Below are positions 13,201 to 23,962 of a stretch of DNA of 64,000 nucleotides, piece after piece. The translations under genes and the position numbers were made by a program. The DNA lies in NCBI RefSeq assembly GCF_033807715.1, contig NC_084587.1, positions 11,577,916-11,641,915 on the forward strand, written 5' to 3'. The DNA comes from Cololabis saira (taxonomy: Eukaryota; Chordata; Actinopteri; Beloniformes; Belonidae). Within the stretch, counting starts at the first letter, position 1. The number at the start of each line of letters is the position of its first letter. The notes under the pieces are model-generated. The model searched no databases. It was not told where the DNA came from and saw only the letters and a list, made by a program, of their open reading frames with translations.

Positions 13201-15180
13201 GCTCATTGCCCTGTTTGCAACACAGCAGGAGAAAATCGGACCATTCGGATGGATCTTTAAATTCCATCAAAAGAACAGCAACCACCACTGAGACTCATTT
13301 TTACTAAACGGTATACCTGAGAATCTCTACCTTCTTCATTTTCAGTCAAAGTCAGATGAGTTCCCCTCTCACCTGTTTTTATTGAATTCCCAATTCCATA
13401 TCCAAACTTCTCAGCATGCTTAAAAGAATCACTATGAAGAGCCTCTCAGGTAATGAACTGTGGTTGTTGAATATTTTTAATGCATTCGATAGACTATCTT
13501 TGCGCTAAATTAGCAGCAGGGTGTAAGTCACCTTGGGCAATCTGACAAACACAAAAGCGAAAAAGAACGGTTCTTCATGTTTCTTTTGATTCAAAGAGCA
13601 GACCTTTTGAGATATTACTGATAAAACATTTTGAAAACAGCCTTGTACATCTAAAAAACAACAACTGGACAAAAGGGTCTGGCTTCTGTAAAGATGTGTC
13701 ATCCATCGATTTCCAAAGAGAGGTTTAGAAGCCCATTTTATCTGAGCTCTGACAGGCAAGGTTCCTATCCCAGGTTTTGATCTGTTTCTTCCGCTTTCTA
13801 ACGACGTGAGAGTTATTTTAGAAGGAGCTGACTAATATAGACAGAAGTGCTAACTGAAGTACTGTGGCTGTGTTGCACCTCATGCTAATCCATGATGCTA
13901 ACTACAACACAGATACACTCATTCTGAGTAAATCTGTCCATCCGTCCTTGTTTCACCTTCACTATCAAAATAGCTTATTATATATTGTCCCTTTGCCTAC
14001 TATTGCACTTGAAACAAATAATAATAATCAGAAAACAGTAAACAATGCAAGGTTTTTAAATGGGAAGCTAGTAAAACTATATTCATTTATTTACGTACTT
14101 AATGGTCTTTAAGAAAGCACTAATAAAAGCAAAAAAGGAAGTTGTGTGTAAATGACAATCAAAATGTAACAGAAATGGTGAGCTATTTAAATATGCTGTC
14201 CTGAAAATATTTTGACACATTTTTTAATCTGCAGGAGCAAATCATTGCCGATACTGTAACTTCTGCTTGAGTTAAATTGCGTACATTTTTACAAGACACG
14301 CATTTTCCTTCGGCCACAAACAGGTTTAAGAAAAGGCACATTTTAAAGAGGATCAATCGCAAGTTTACATTATACATTTATCAAAGAGATCCTCTGACAA
14401 TCACACTATGCAGTACTAAGGTGCAGGTTACATGCTAAATACATGCAGAACTGTATGCTCTGCTCTGTGTGATGTGTAAGACTTTCAGATCCTGCTGGAT
14501 TTATCAGATGCCTTGTTGCTTTTTTCGCCACATCTTATAGGACCATGGTGCAACACTCAAATTCCTTTTCCTCCCATTAATCTCATGGTAAAGATGATGA
14601 CGAAGCTTCACTGTGTGCCCCATTTTTTTCTTTCTGTCTGTCTCACCGTGACCAATGACCTTCCCTCCATCCTGGACTGTCCTCGGCATCGAAGATTAAG
14701 TTCAGATATCTGATGCCATCTTTTTTTCTTTTTTTTTTTAAATCTTCCAGTGAGGGCTCTTTGTCAGCTTCTTTCTGGAGTGTCAGGCTAATGCTTGAGT
14801 AAGCAAACAAACAAGCGGGAGCAGAAGTGATGTATCAGAGGACTGCCACTGGTTGGGGATGAGCTGTCAGTTGCTCTGTTGAGTAGCTAATGATCACTGT
14901 TGGGTGATGTGGGATTTGAAAGACTCTAATTTGGACCACACGTGTTTATCCTATGTGCTCATTTATCAGTGGATTCTCAAGTTCTGAATTACATGTACCA
15001 AGAAAAAAAAAAAACCTTTTTGATTAGAGTTTTGTAAGGTTTTTGAACCTGTCCAATAACCCGCGATGGACATTTGTTAGCATTTTTCAAAAAAGATCAA
15101 GTTCATATTTTCATTTGGCCACACTTTCTTCCATCCATCTGTAACCTACCTGCTGTGTGTATCACCAATTTGCAGGTATA
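10231..15180. other. Long stretch without recognised repeats or genes
   Basis: About 5 kb of unique-looking sequence, the longest such stretch in the window. No open frame above 85 codons and no recognisable domain was found. If conserved elements of a host gene (regulatory or intronic) exist in this window, this and 44.2-46.0 kb are the likeliest places, but nothing in the sequence proves it. Confidence 0.5.
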
Positions 15181-15210
15181 TCTAAGGTCTAGGTTCTAAG
15201 AGGAGATAGG

Positions 15211-15366
15211 CATACAATGCTATTAAAGCATTTTGGTTTTTCATATAAAATATATACATTTCTATGCATTTTAGACGTTTCGGGGAATGTCCCTTTTTTT
15301 TGGCGCTCGCGAAAATCGCTGAAATCGGGACATTCCTTATTTCTATTTCTGAAAGGTGGCAATCCT
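15211..15366 (+). mobile_element. 3' fragment of an AGGGTTGCCACC-end element
   Basis: It shares the segments tgctattaaagcattttg and ccttatttctatttctgaaa, then ggtggcaatcct, with the right end of the neighbouring full copy (15891-16070). It lies immediately 5' of that copy, separated only by atagct. Confidence 0.75.
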
Positions 15367-15372
15367 ATAGCT

Positions 15373-16070
15373 AGGGTTGCCACCCGTCCCGTAAAATACG
15401 GAATTGTCCTTTATTTGAGAAAAAAATGTTGCGTCCCGTATTGAACTAATACGGGACGCGATTTGTACCGTATTTTCATTAACTTTTACACCATATTCTA
15501 GTTGAATTATTTAAATAAATTAACCTTTACCATATTCTAGTTGAATTATTGAAATAAATTCACTTTTACACCATAGTCTAGTTGAATTATTGAAATAAAT
15601 TAACTTTTACACCATATTCTAGTTGAATTATTGAAATAAATTAACTTTTACACCATATTCTAGTTGAATTATTGAAATAAATTAACTTTTACACCATATT
15701 CTAGTTGAATTATTGAAATAAATTAACTTTTACACCATATTCTAGTTGAATTATTGAAATAAATTAACTTTTACACCATATTCTTCACCTGTAGGCTATA
15801 TTATACATTTGGGCTGATGTGGACATACAGTAGCATAGGAGGCTATTTCAGTTGCTAGTATGGTTGGCTGTCTGTACAGTCATGCAAGTGCGATGCTATT
15901 AAAGCACTTTAAACTTGAAATCAAAGCATTTTGTTTTTTTATATAAAAATTTTATATAAAAATAAACACATTTTTATTCAGTTTAGTAGTTTGGGGGCTT
16001 TTTTCTTTTGGCTCCTGCGCTGCTGAAATCAGGGCGTCCCTTATTTCTATTTCTGAAAGGTGGCAACCCT
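15373..16070 (+). mobile_element. MITE with AGGGTTGCCACC terminal repeats
   Basis: It starts agggttgccacc and ends ggtggcaaccct, perfect 12-bp terminal inverted repeats. The left flank is atagct and the right flank is acctatagct, consistent with a ctatagct-type duplicated target. The interior has cgtcccgtattgaactaata and a 41-bp minisatellite. There is no transposase. Confidence 0.82.
15480..15785. repeat. 41-bp minisatellite inside the MITE
   Basis: About seven units of taacttttacaccatattct followed by agttgaattattgaaataaa. Most units are identical from 15601 onward (starts 15601, 15642 and so on). Confidence 0.95.
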
Positions 16071-16621
16071 ACCTATAGCTAAGCCTAAATTAGCTGAATT
16101 AACCAACACCTGAACATTTCTTTAAAACACAGTTTGAAATATTTCACAAATAAGCTTACATCTGGCAATATCATCAGGTTATGAACTTATTCCGACTGGT
16201 TTTATAGCACATATAAGTCTCACATCTCAAAGTTAACCCATTTTAAAGCAGCAAGTGTTAATTAATGGTTTAGCTGGCAGCTAACTCACCGGGATATTCA
16301 AAACATGCCGTTTTGGACAGTCGGCAGCTCCGTGACAGTCATATAACGTCTCTCTCACAATGATCCAAAACCTCTTCGGTTATAGCTCGTACTATATTAT
16401 TTATTTATTTAAAGTTCAAAACTTCTTTTTTTCTTTTTACTACGAGTTTCTGCTGGCGCTGCTATGCGCAGCACTCACTCAGCTCATGTCTTCCTCGGAA
16501 CTGAAAAAAACGTCAAAAGCCAAACTCACTTGTCTTACTCAGTTACACCACTAGGCGGCGCCAAATACCACCAAACTGAGGAAATATCTAATACCAGTAT
16601 AATAGTCTTATATAGAAGATA
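16071..16621. other. No recognisable feature
   Basis: Unique-looking sequence. The 64-codon frame at 16360 has no recognisable domain. Confidence 0.45.
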
Positions 16622-17153
16622 GGACTATTCTTATAGTGGCCGTTCAGACTACCTGGCTACAAACACCAGGAAACTCCTGGTCTACAAAGCACTGAATGGT
16701 CTTGGACCAAAATACATGGTTGATGTTAGTTCCCTATGAAGCTCCCAGACCCCTGAGGTTCATCTGGATCTGGTTTGTTGTGTTTCCCAAGAACAAGAAC
16801 CAAGCAAGGTGAGGCAGCGTTCAGTTATTCTGCTCCTCACCGGGGGAACAAACTTCCTGTAGACCTGAGGTCTGCTCCAACTGTCAGCTCCTTCAAATCA
16901 GGCCTAAAAACATTACTGTTTACTCAAGCGTACTCCTAAATTAAATACTTACCTGCTGGACTCTACTGGCCTTATTTTTAACAGCTTGTGCTTTTTATTT
17001 TTTTACTTCTTTTCTTATCATCTTGTCCATAATTTTATTCAATCTTATTTGTTATTTACTGTCTAATTATGTCTTGCCGCTTTTAATGTCAATCTAAAGC
17101 TCTTTGAATTACCTTGTGTTGAATTGTGCTATATAAATAAACTTGCCTTGCCT
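16622..17153 (+). mobile_element. L2-clade LINE, 3' end (ORF2 C-terminus plus tail)
   Basis: A broken reading frame resembles the C-terminal part of an L2-type ORF2: YKALNGLGPKYMVDV near 16680, then FSYSAP near 16830, LPVDLRSAPTVSSFKSGLKT near 16855, and LLFTQA. It is followed by a 3' UTR ending in aaagctctttgaattacctt and gtgctatataaataaacttg, the stem-loop type tail typical of fish L2. The reverse transcriptase core is absent, as expected of a 5'-truncated insertion. The tail runs into tetranucleotide repeats. Confidence 0.85.
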
Positions 17154-17155
17154 TA

Positions 17156-17408
17156 CACATCCATCCATCCATCCATCCATCCATCCATCCATCCATCCAT
17201 CCATCCATCCATCCATCCATCCATCCATCCATCCATCCATCCATCCATCCATCCATCCATACATACATACATACATACATACATACATACATACATACAT
17301 ACATACATACATACATACATACATACATACATACATACATACATACATACATACATACATACATACATACATACATCCATCCATCCATCCATCCATCCAT
17401 CCATCCAT
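17156..17408. repeat. Compound (CATC)n-(ACAT)n-(CATC)n microsatellite
   Basis: CATC units to about 17260, ACAT units to about 17374, then CATC units to 17408. It directly follows the LINE tail, which may have seeded it. IHPS, IHTY and MDGW frames in several phases are repeat artefacts. Confidence 0.97.
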
Positions 17409-17689
17409 TTTCTATACCCATTTAATCCTGCGCAGGGTAGGCCATACTTTCCTAATGGCCAATTTATTACATGTTCAAATTGCATGAAATATTTCACATT
17501 TCAATTTATATGAACATTAATTAAGGCCTTTACATCTGCAAACCTTTGTTATTATTTTTTTTGCATTTTATTGGCCCACTGAGATAAACATCTCTTTGGA
17601 ATAAATATTAAATAATCTAAAAAACGAAAAAAGTTATCCTGAATAAAACCATAGCAAAGTCAGCTGTTTACGTAAATTTCCCATGCATA

Positions 17690-18350
17690 CTGCTGAGCGC
17701 AATGGGCTACAAAACGAGTTGCCAAAGAAACTGCAACTTGTCAGTTGTTGAAATGTACCAGTAACAAAAGAGATGTCAAAGGATATCGAAAGCACTGAAT
17801 GTACCATGGAAGGCTGTGAAAACCATCATCAATAAGTGGAGAAAATTTGACACCAGAAGAAACTTATCAGACAGGGTACCAATAGGTCAACAGCAACAAC
17901 AGGAATTTCTGGCAGATTGTTTTTACCACACCTTTGTTGTAGGCCATCCCAAATCATGTGTAATTATCTCTTCAGACAAAGGCTAAACTTCTTGACATCA
18001 ATTCCAAAAAGTATGTTTGGTGCGAAGTCAATCCAAAACACCATCCAAGTAGCACCAAGTTGACAGTGAAGCATGACGGGGGTAGCATTATGTTTGGGGG
18101 CTGCTTCTCTTGAGGTAGGCCAGGGGCACTTGTCAAGATAGATGGAAAAAGTTCCAAATGCCAATATATTTTGGCTCATAAACTTCCGTTGTTTTTCAAA
18201 AAAGACGAGGCTTCAGAAACGGAAAATCAAAGATGTTGAATAGCTGTCGGAAGGCCATCAAAGACATGTAGAATGATGTAAAAAGAACCATGCACAGGCG
18301 ATCCCTTCGCTAGTTAAAGGAAATTGAGCCATTTTGCAAAGAAGAGTGTG
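17690..18350 (+). pseudogene. Decayed Tc1/mariner transposase
   Basis: The fragments are in the order of a Tc1 transposase. An N-terminal helix-turn-helix region reads ISKALNVPWKAVKTIINKW then RKFDTRRNLSDR (about 17785-17880). A central DDE-domain segment reads [20 protein letters not shown] then [11 protein letters not shown] (about 18020-18110). A remnant follows the KIDGK-like motif (18135-18150). Much of the catalytic middle is missing, frames shift several times and stops interrupt, so it cannot make an active enzyme. An intact Tc1 transposase is about 340 residues. Terminal inverted repeats were not found, so the element limits are approximate. It belongs to a different Tc1 lineage or copy from the minus-strand remnant at 51.9-52.4 kb. 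Confidence 0.82.
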
Positions 18351-18485
18351 ATAAGATTTGTGTTGAAATCACCGGCATTGCTGTACGTCCCCTGCCGGCG
18401 ATGTTCCATGTTCCCCCAGTAGCACACCACCATATGCCATTAGGCCAGGACCCGACTGTACTGCTATGACTGTATGACTGAGACG

Positions 18486-18487
<2 letters not shown>

Positions 18488-18516
<29 letters not shown>
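18488..18516. repeat. (CT)n microsatellite
   Basis: About 14 CT units. Confidence 0.9.
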
Positions 18517-18670
18517 AGTCCTAGCTCAGTGATTGCTCCCCTATTATTCCCGCCATTTCACAATAAATGACACATGAACCAATCAAAAAATTACAACTGT
18601 GATATTTTGTATCAAATCAAACGAGCACACCAGTCAAATGCATGAATCGTTTTCTTTACTCACTATCATT

Positions 18671-18722
18671 GAAATACAGAGAGGAGCTATTTTTTTCAAT
18701 AAACAGCTCCTCTCTGTATTTC
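18671..18722. repeat. 18-bp perfect inverted repeat
   Basis: gaaatacagagaggagct (18671-18688) and its exact complement agctcctctctgtatttc (18705-18722) with a 16-nt AT-rich loop. There is no surrounding element to explain it. Confidence 0.9.
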
Positions 18723-19377
18723 GAGTGCCCTTTTCTTGCGGAGGCCAAGGAAAACCAGGCTTCCTCACTTTCCTAACTTGTTCTGAAAATAACCATCATT
18801 TAATAAAAACCTTTTTTTAGTGGTTTATGTAATCCTTCTGTGTTGTTGCTCTGTCGTCTCCTCCTCATCTCTTCCTTGCGTCTTATGATGTGTAAAACAG
18901 CACCCTAATAAATGTAAATCACTAAAAGTAGTGAATGAGCATTGAAAACATGGTACTGCACTCTATTGTCTATGAGGAGGCCAAGCTGAGTTGGTGGCCC
19001 ATGGTGGAAAAAAAAAAGAATGATTAACCAATCAGGTGAGGCTATTGTCAGGACCCTGCTCCCCTGTGATTGATCAGGACAGTGTCAGGAGAAGCCACAA
19101 ACTTATTGGTATCAGGCCAATCACATGACAGTACATTAGCATCAACATCAATTAATGAAATAATGGAAGATTTGTGATGATACCTTGTTAAGCATACAAA
19201 ATTATTCGGAAATTTGGAGTATTGAGTTAAAAATACTTTTACTTAACTGCCTCTACAGCAGCAACTCCGAATTAAGTCAGACGGTAGACCAACGCCAAAA
19301 CTAGAGCTCTGTATGAGGAAGATGAAGGGTTTCGGACTTTCAATCAGGACAATCACCTCCGTACTGAGTGGCTAGCT

Positions 19378-20090
19378 CAGGGGTCGGCAACCCGCGGCTC
19401 TAGAGCCGCATGCGGCTCTTTAGCGCCGCCCTAGTGGGTCCTGGAGCTTTTTCAAAAATGTTTGACCTTTTTTTCCTTTTTTCTTGTTTTTTTTTCTTTT
19501 TTTCCTTTTCTCAACATTTTGACTTTTTTTCTCGAAATTTTGACTTTTTTCTCGACATTACGACTTTTTTCTCGACATTTTGACTTTTTTCACGAAATTT
19601 TGACTATTTCCTCGTCATTTCAACTTTTTCCTCGACATTTCGACTTTTTTCTCGAAATTTTAACTTTTATCTCAACATTTTGAATTTTATCTCAACATTT
19701 CGACTTTTTTCTCGAAATGTTGACTTTTTTCTCTCCATTTTGACTTTTTTCTCAACATTTTGACTTTTTTCTCGAAATTTTTACTATTTACTCGTCATTT
19801 CAACTTTTTCCTCGACATTTTGACTTTTTTCTCGCCATTTTGACTTTTTTCTCAACATTTTTACTTTTTTCTCGACATTTCGACTTTTTTCTCGACATGC
19901 ATAATGAAAAAAAAATTTTTTTATTCCCCAAGTTATCCCCAGTTCTAACTAATATAGAAACATGCAGCACATGTTGTCTTCATTCTAAGGCTTATACAAG
20001 ACTTTTAATTTTTTGTGGCTCCAGACATATTTGTTTTTTGTGTTTTTGCTCCAATATGGCTCTTTCAACATTTTGGGTTGCCGACCCCTG
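19378..20090. mobile_element. hAT MITE with exact 8-bp target duplication
   Basis: It starts caggggtcggcaaccc and ends gggttgccgacccctg, perfect 16-bp terminal inverted repeats of hAT type. It is flanked on both sides by ggctagct (19370-19377 and 20091-20098). 713 bp, no transposase. The interior is mostly a minisatellite of gacttttttctcgaaatttt-like units. Confidence 0.95.
19460..19900. repeat. about 19-20-bp minisatellite (ttttttctcgacattttgac)
   Basis: About 20 degenerate units alternating gacatt and gaaatt endings, inside the hAT MITE. The FFLEILTF-rich frame at 19462-19683 is produced by this repeat. Confidence 0.9.
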
Positions 20091-21235
20091 GGCTAGCTGG
20101 TAGCGCCAATCTCCAACAGCTATTTTGCTGGCCCTGTCTCCTTTTTGTATAAGGATTACTATCCCCTGAACAATCCCTGGGTTACCACAGGATTCACCAA
20201 CCTTGCCAACCTTTCTCGGGCATTTGAAAAACACAGCAAATAGAAAAATCCCATCAACTGTGCAGTGAAATTGAATCTGTATAGGCGCATCAGGATTAAT
20301 GATGCTCTGGATCTGACAAAAAGTCTGAGTACAAAGAAGCACAATGAGCAGGTGAAGAAAAAACTGGATATTTTAATGAGACTCATAGATGCAGCCCTGT
20401 ACCTCGAGCGCCAAGAGCAGCATTCAGGGGACACAATGAGGCCGCTAGCAGCGCAAACAGGCAGTTTTGTGTGAGTTTGGTGCCTGCTTTTGCGGAAATT
20501 GACAACATTCTTGTAAAGCACTTGGGCTCGTAAACAGTCTTCAGCAGTATGTCAGACAATACAAAATCCATCGATTGTTGTTGTCGAGGACCTAAAGACC
20601 AGTGGGAAGTTTAACAACATGGTCATTGATCACTTTGCCACAATGAAAGACAGGAGGATGGACTTCCTCTTCAAATATGAAGAGCAAAACGCTTTTCTTC
20701 CTGTGTGCAGCTTAATAGTCACTGAACTGCCCATTTAGCAATATGTCTTATTTTTTATTTGAATATTATCCTTACTGCTTTGATTAGGAAGCACGTGAGT
20801 CCACTAAAGTTGTTGTTTACTGTTGTTGAAAAAAATGAGCACCACGGTTTGTTGTGTTGCTTTATAATGATCATTTACATATATTTTTGATGTATAAACG
20901 ATAAGAACGAGTGAAAAGTATGAGGTGCCGTGAGGGACATAATTCTGAATTAGTGTTCATAAACACATATGAAATCCAAAACCTTTTATACACACAGGTG
21001 AAATGCTCTTACACATACAACTGGAAATGTTCATAAACACATATGAAATCCAAAACCTTTTACACACTATACTGAAAACTTCTCACACTAACTTGTGAAA
21101 TCTCTCAGACACACAGGTGAAATGCTCTTATACATACAACTGGAAATGTTCATAAACACAACTGAAAATCTTCTCACAAACACAACTGAAAATCTTCTCA
21201 CACACAGTGGTGAAATCTTCTCACAGATACAACTG

Positions 21236-21345
21236 AAAATTTCAGTAGAAACGGAAGTCATTTCAGTAGAAACGGAAGTCATTTCAGTAGAAACGGAAGT
21301 CATTTCAGTAGAAACGGACGTCATTTCAGTAGAAACGGAAGTGGG
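21236..21345. repeat. 21-bp tandem array in the left foldback arm
   Basis: Five units of cagtagaaacggaagtcattt (split here: cagtagaaacg, gaagtcattt). The complement (four units) is at about 23240-23330. Confidence 0.9.
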
Positions 21346-21751
21346 TTGTTTAGCGCGATTTTTTTTTTTTCTGGCAGTTATTTTGACTGATTGATACAGC
21401 AATATCTTCTCAGCAGCATACAACAACTCTGACTGAAGCAACAGCTTTACTGAATAATATATTAGCTTCAGCAGAGACTATAAGGACCCTGTTAGGTGTT
21501 ACAACTGCGGGGCTACAGCCCCGCCCCCCCGGTGACTGCGAGTGCAGATCGGTGCAGGTGTGCTGGATGAGCCGCACATCACTTTTCCCATCACGGCAGC
21601 TGCGTCATAGCATAGCATCCCGCAACGGCAACAACTACAGTTTTGAGAGGATGCACACCACGTTATCAAACCCAAAAGTGCTTTCGCACATGGATATATA
21701 CTGGCAGAAAGCTGCCGCTGCCGCTGCCGCTGTTCTGTCGATTTCTGCTGC

Positions 21752-21892
21752 TTCGTCGAAAAATGCTACCACCGCATAAACCGATAGCGTCTGTCTATCG
21801 ATTCTTGCTACCATATCGAAAAATGCTACCACCGCATAAACCGATAGCGTCTGTCTATCGATTCTTGCTACCATATCAAAAAATGCTACCTA
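21752..21892. repeat. 60-bp tandem repeat inside the foldback element
   Basis: Two full units and a partial third. The landmark aaaaatgctaccaccgcata recurs exactly 60 bases apart (first at about 21759), with cgatagcgtctgtctatcga in each. Confidence 0.93.
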
Positions 21893-21941
21893 ATGGTTTT
21901 CTACCTTTGTAGAGCTACAATTTTACTGTTTTACTCCCTAG

Positions 21942-22315
21942 CCCACGTCCTTTTTCCCCAAGTGGTCCTTGTCTCTTGCCAGGCCGTCATTGTAAATAAA
22001 AATGTGTTCTTAATGACCTTTTTTTTTTTTTTAATTTATTAATGACCACACAGCCAGGCTGGTGGAATTTGTTTCTCTGCATTTAACCCATCTCTAATTA
22101 GACTAGAGAGCAGTGGGCTGCCATACAAATGGCCCCCGGGGAGCGGTTGGGGTTGAGGGCCTTGCTCAGGGGCCCAGGGTGGTTGACCTGGGTTGCATTC
22201 TGGGGGCTTGAACCTGGTCCTACAGACTCCAGTCCACTTCTGCAACCACTAGGCTACCACTCCTCCTGTGACCTGCCTGGTTAAATAAAGGCCAATAACG
22301 GAATGAATATCAAAT
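21942..22315 (+). mobile_element. LINE 3' tail (Rex1/L2-like), split by a SINE
   Basis: gccaggccgtcattgtaaat, then aaaaatgtgttcttaatgac (to about 22018), continuing after the SINE as ctgcctggttaaataaaggc (22267-22287). This is the 3' UTR pattern of fish Rex1/L2-type LINEs. Only the tail is present. Confidence 0.65.
22019..22265 (-). mobile_element. tRNA-derived SINE inserted in the LINE tail
   Basis: The minus strand reads gtggtagcctagtggttgca, then ggttcaagcccccagaatgc (box B-like), then the body ctcaaccccaaccgctcccc and gggttaaatgcagagaaaca, ending in a 3' poly-A tail (poly-T at 22020-22034). tgacct on both sides (22014-22020 region and 22267-22272) is a plausible target duplication. Confidence 0.75.
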
Positions 22316-23084
22316 AAAGTGATAACATAGTTTTTTTTCTTCTCTTTATTATATAATGTTCACAAAGTGTAATGCAATTCATGTCATGGGTAGTGTATTT
22401 TGAAGGATCAAATACTCAACAGCCCATATCATCCATGTTAAATCTATTTAATGGTAGCATAATTTGATAGTCCAGTAACATCCTATCAAATAATGCTCCC
22501 GTCACTTAATGCATTCAGGTAAGATACTAATCACCTCACTGCCACTGCAGGATGAATGTCAGCATACTTACACCCCCCAATTTATCAATTTTGTGATCAC
22601 TATTTTTGGATTGATAATAAGTATAAAATAATAAGAAATAAAAGTAAAGGCACACAAACAAACAAATTGTCTCAATTTGTCGTTTCAAAAGAAGAGTGCT
22701 AAGTTCAGAAAATTACATTTAATAACATAATAACAATAACAATAATAAATAAAAGTTAACGAACACAAACAACAACAAAATGCCAAACAGAGTAGTTAGC
22801 CACTTTTCTGGCACTTATAATGTGGGACTTTGTCATAGTGGATACATTCAAAATGTGCCCACCTACTGCAGGACTCGCACTCGCACAAACAAATTAAAGA
22901 TATACATTCATTTAAATTAATAATACAATAAAAGCACTATGGCTGGGCAATTAATATAAAAATAATGGAAACCGACATTTAGGAACTTTATTAGACTTAA
23001 TGTTGCTCATGTGAATCAATCATGGCGCAGAACCACAAAGTAGCATTTCTCGACGGGTAGCATCAAACAGAACACTGTGATGGG
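22316..23084. other. AT-rich interior of the foldback element
   Basis: AT-rich sequence with (AATA)n-like runs near 22620-22770. No frame above 60 codons with a recognisable domain. Confidence 0.5.
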
Positions 23085-23319
23085 AAAAGTGACGTGAGGC
23101 TCATCCAGCAGTCTCTGCTGAAGCTAATATTATTGAGTAAAGTTCTTTCTTCAGTCAGAGTTGTTGTATGCTGCTGAGAAGATATTGCTGTATCAATCAG
23201 TCAAAATAACTGCCAGGAAAAAAAAAAAATCGCGCTAAACAACCCACTTCCGTTTCTACTGAAATGACGTCCGTTTCTACTGAAATGACTTCCGTTTCTA
23301 CTGAAATGACTTCCGTTTC

Positions 23320-23640
23320 TACTGAAATTTTCAGTTGTGTCTGTGAGAAGATTTCACCACTGTGTGTGAGAAGATTTTCAGTTGTGTTTGTGAGAATATT
23401 TTCAGTTGTGTTTGTGAGAAGATTTCACCACTGTGTGTGAGAAGATTTTCAGTTGTGTTTGTGAGAAGATTTTCAGTTGTGTTTGTGAGAAGATTTCACC
23501 ACTGTGTGTGAGAAGATTTTCAGTTGTGTTTGTGAGAAGATTTCACCACTGTGTGTGAGAAGATTTTCAGTTGTGTTTGTGAGAAGATTTTCACTAGTGT
23601 TTGTGAGAGGATTTCACCACTGTGTGTGAGAGGAAAAATT
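23320..23640. repeat. Short tandem repeats of the right foldback arm
   Basis: Alternating units gttgtgtttgtgagaagatt, ttcagttg and tcaccactgtgtgtgagaag, at least ten in total. The left arm holds only a few equivalent units (21150-21230), so the arms have expanded unequally. Confidence 0.88.
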
Positions 23641-23962
23641 TTCAACTGTATATATGAGTAGATTTCATTAGTTTGTGTAAAAGCGTTTCAGTAGTATCTG
23701 TGAGCACATTTCAGTTGTATATGTGAGTGGATACATTTCCAGTTGTATGTATAAGAGCATTTCACCTGTGTGTGTGAGAGATTTCACAAGTGAGTGTGAG
23801 AAGTTTTCAGTATAGTGTGTAAAAGAGTTGGATTTCATATGTGTTTATGAACATTTCCAGTTGTATGTGTAAGAGCATTTCACCTGTGTGTATAAAAGGT
23901 TTTGGATTTCATATGTGTTTATGAACAGTAATTCAGAATTATGTCCCTCACGGCACCTCATA

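Larger units (their letters stand above)
19264..20918 (+). pseudogene. hAT-family TTF/ZMYM1-like transposase remnant, copy 1
   Basis: Once the nested MITE (19378-20090) is set aside, the frames read like the N-terminal TTF-type zinc-binding domain of hAT transposases related to ZMYM1: KSDGRPTPKLEL, then (after the MITE) NLQQLFCWPCLLF. A linker follows with RIRINDALDLTKSLSTKKHN and EQVKKKLDILMRLIDAALYL (about 20290-20400), then EIDNILVKHLGS near 20500. The catalytic DDE core is absent; a short 3' segment follows directly (DKSLPQ-like remnants, 20560-20740). Several frameshifts and stops break it. Copy 2 (34711-36355) shows the same arrangement, so the deletion predates both insertions. The family assignment rests on motif recognition only. 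Confidence 0.72.
20921..23960. mobile_element. 3.04-kb foldback DNA element with long inverted repeats, TA target site
   Basis: The left end tgaggtgccgtgagggacat and the right end atgtccctcacggcacctca are perfect complements. Homology between arms extends inward over about 500-850 bp: cacaggtgaaatgctcttac, the cagtagaaacggaagtcatt array, gggttgtttagcgcgatttt, ctgctgagaagatattgctg. A TA lies immediately outside each end (20919-20920, 23961-23962). It interrupts hAT-type copy 1, which resumes at about 23963. The right arm is longer because of expanded short repeats. No transposase frame was recognised, so it is probably non-autonomous. A TA duplication would fit Tc1/mariner-type integration, but no enzyme supports that. 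Confidence 0.88.

Noticed and set aside
17089..17513. [12 protein letters not shown] repeat proteins
   Set aside because: Translation of the CATC/ACAT microsatellite in several phases.
21750..21892. CRISPR-like repeat array
   Set aside because: Only two and a half direct 60-bp units with no spacers, in a eukaryotic genome. An ordinary tandem repeat.
21635..21912. Short frames with Ala runs and duplicated segments on both strands
   Set aside because: Generated by ccgctg repeats and the 60-bp tandem repeat inside the foldback element.
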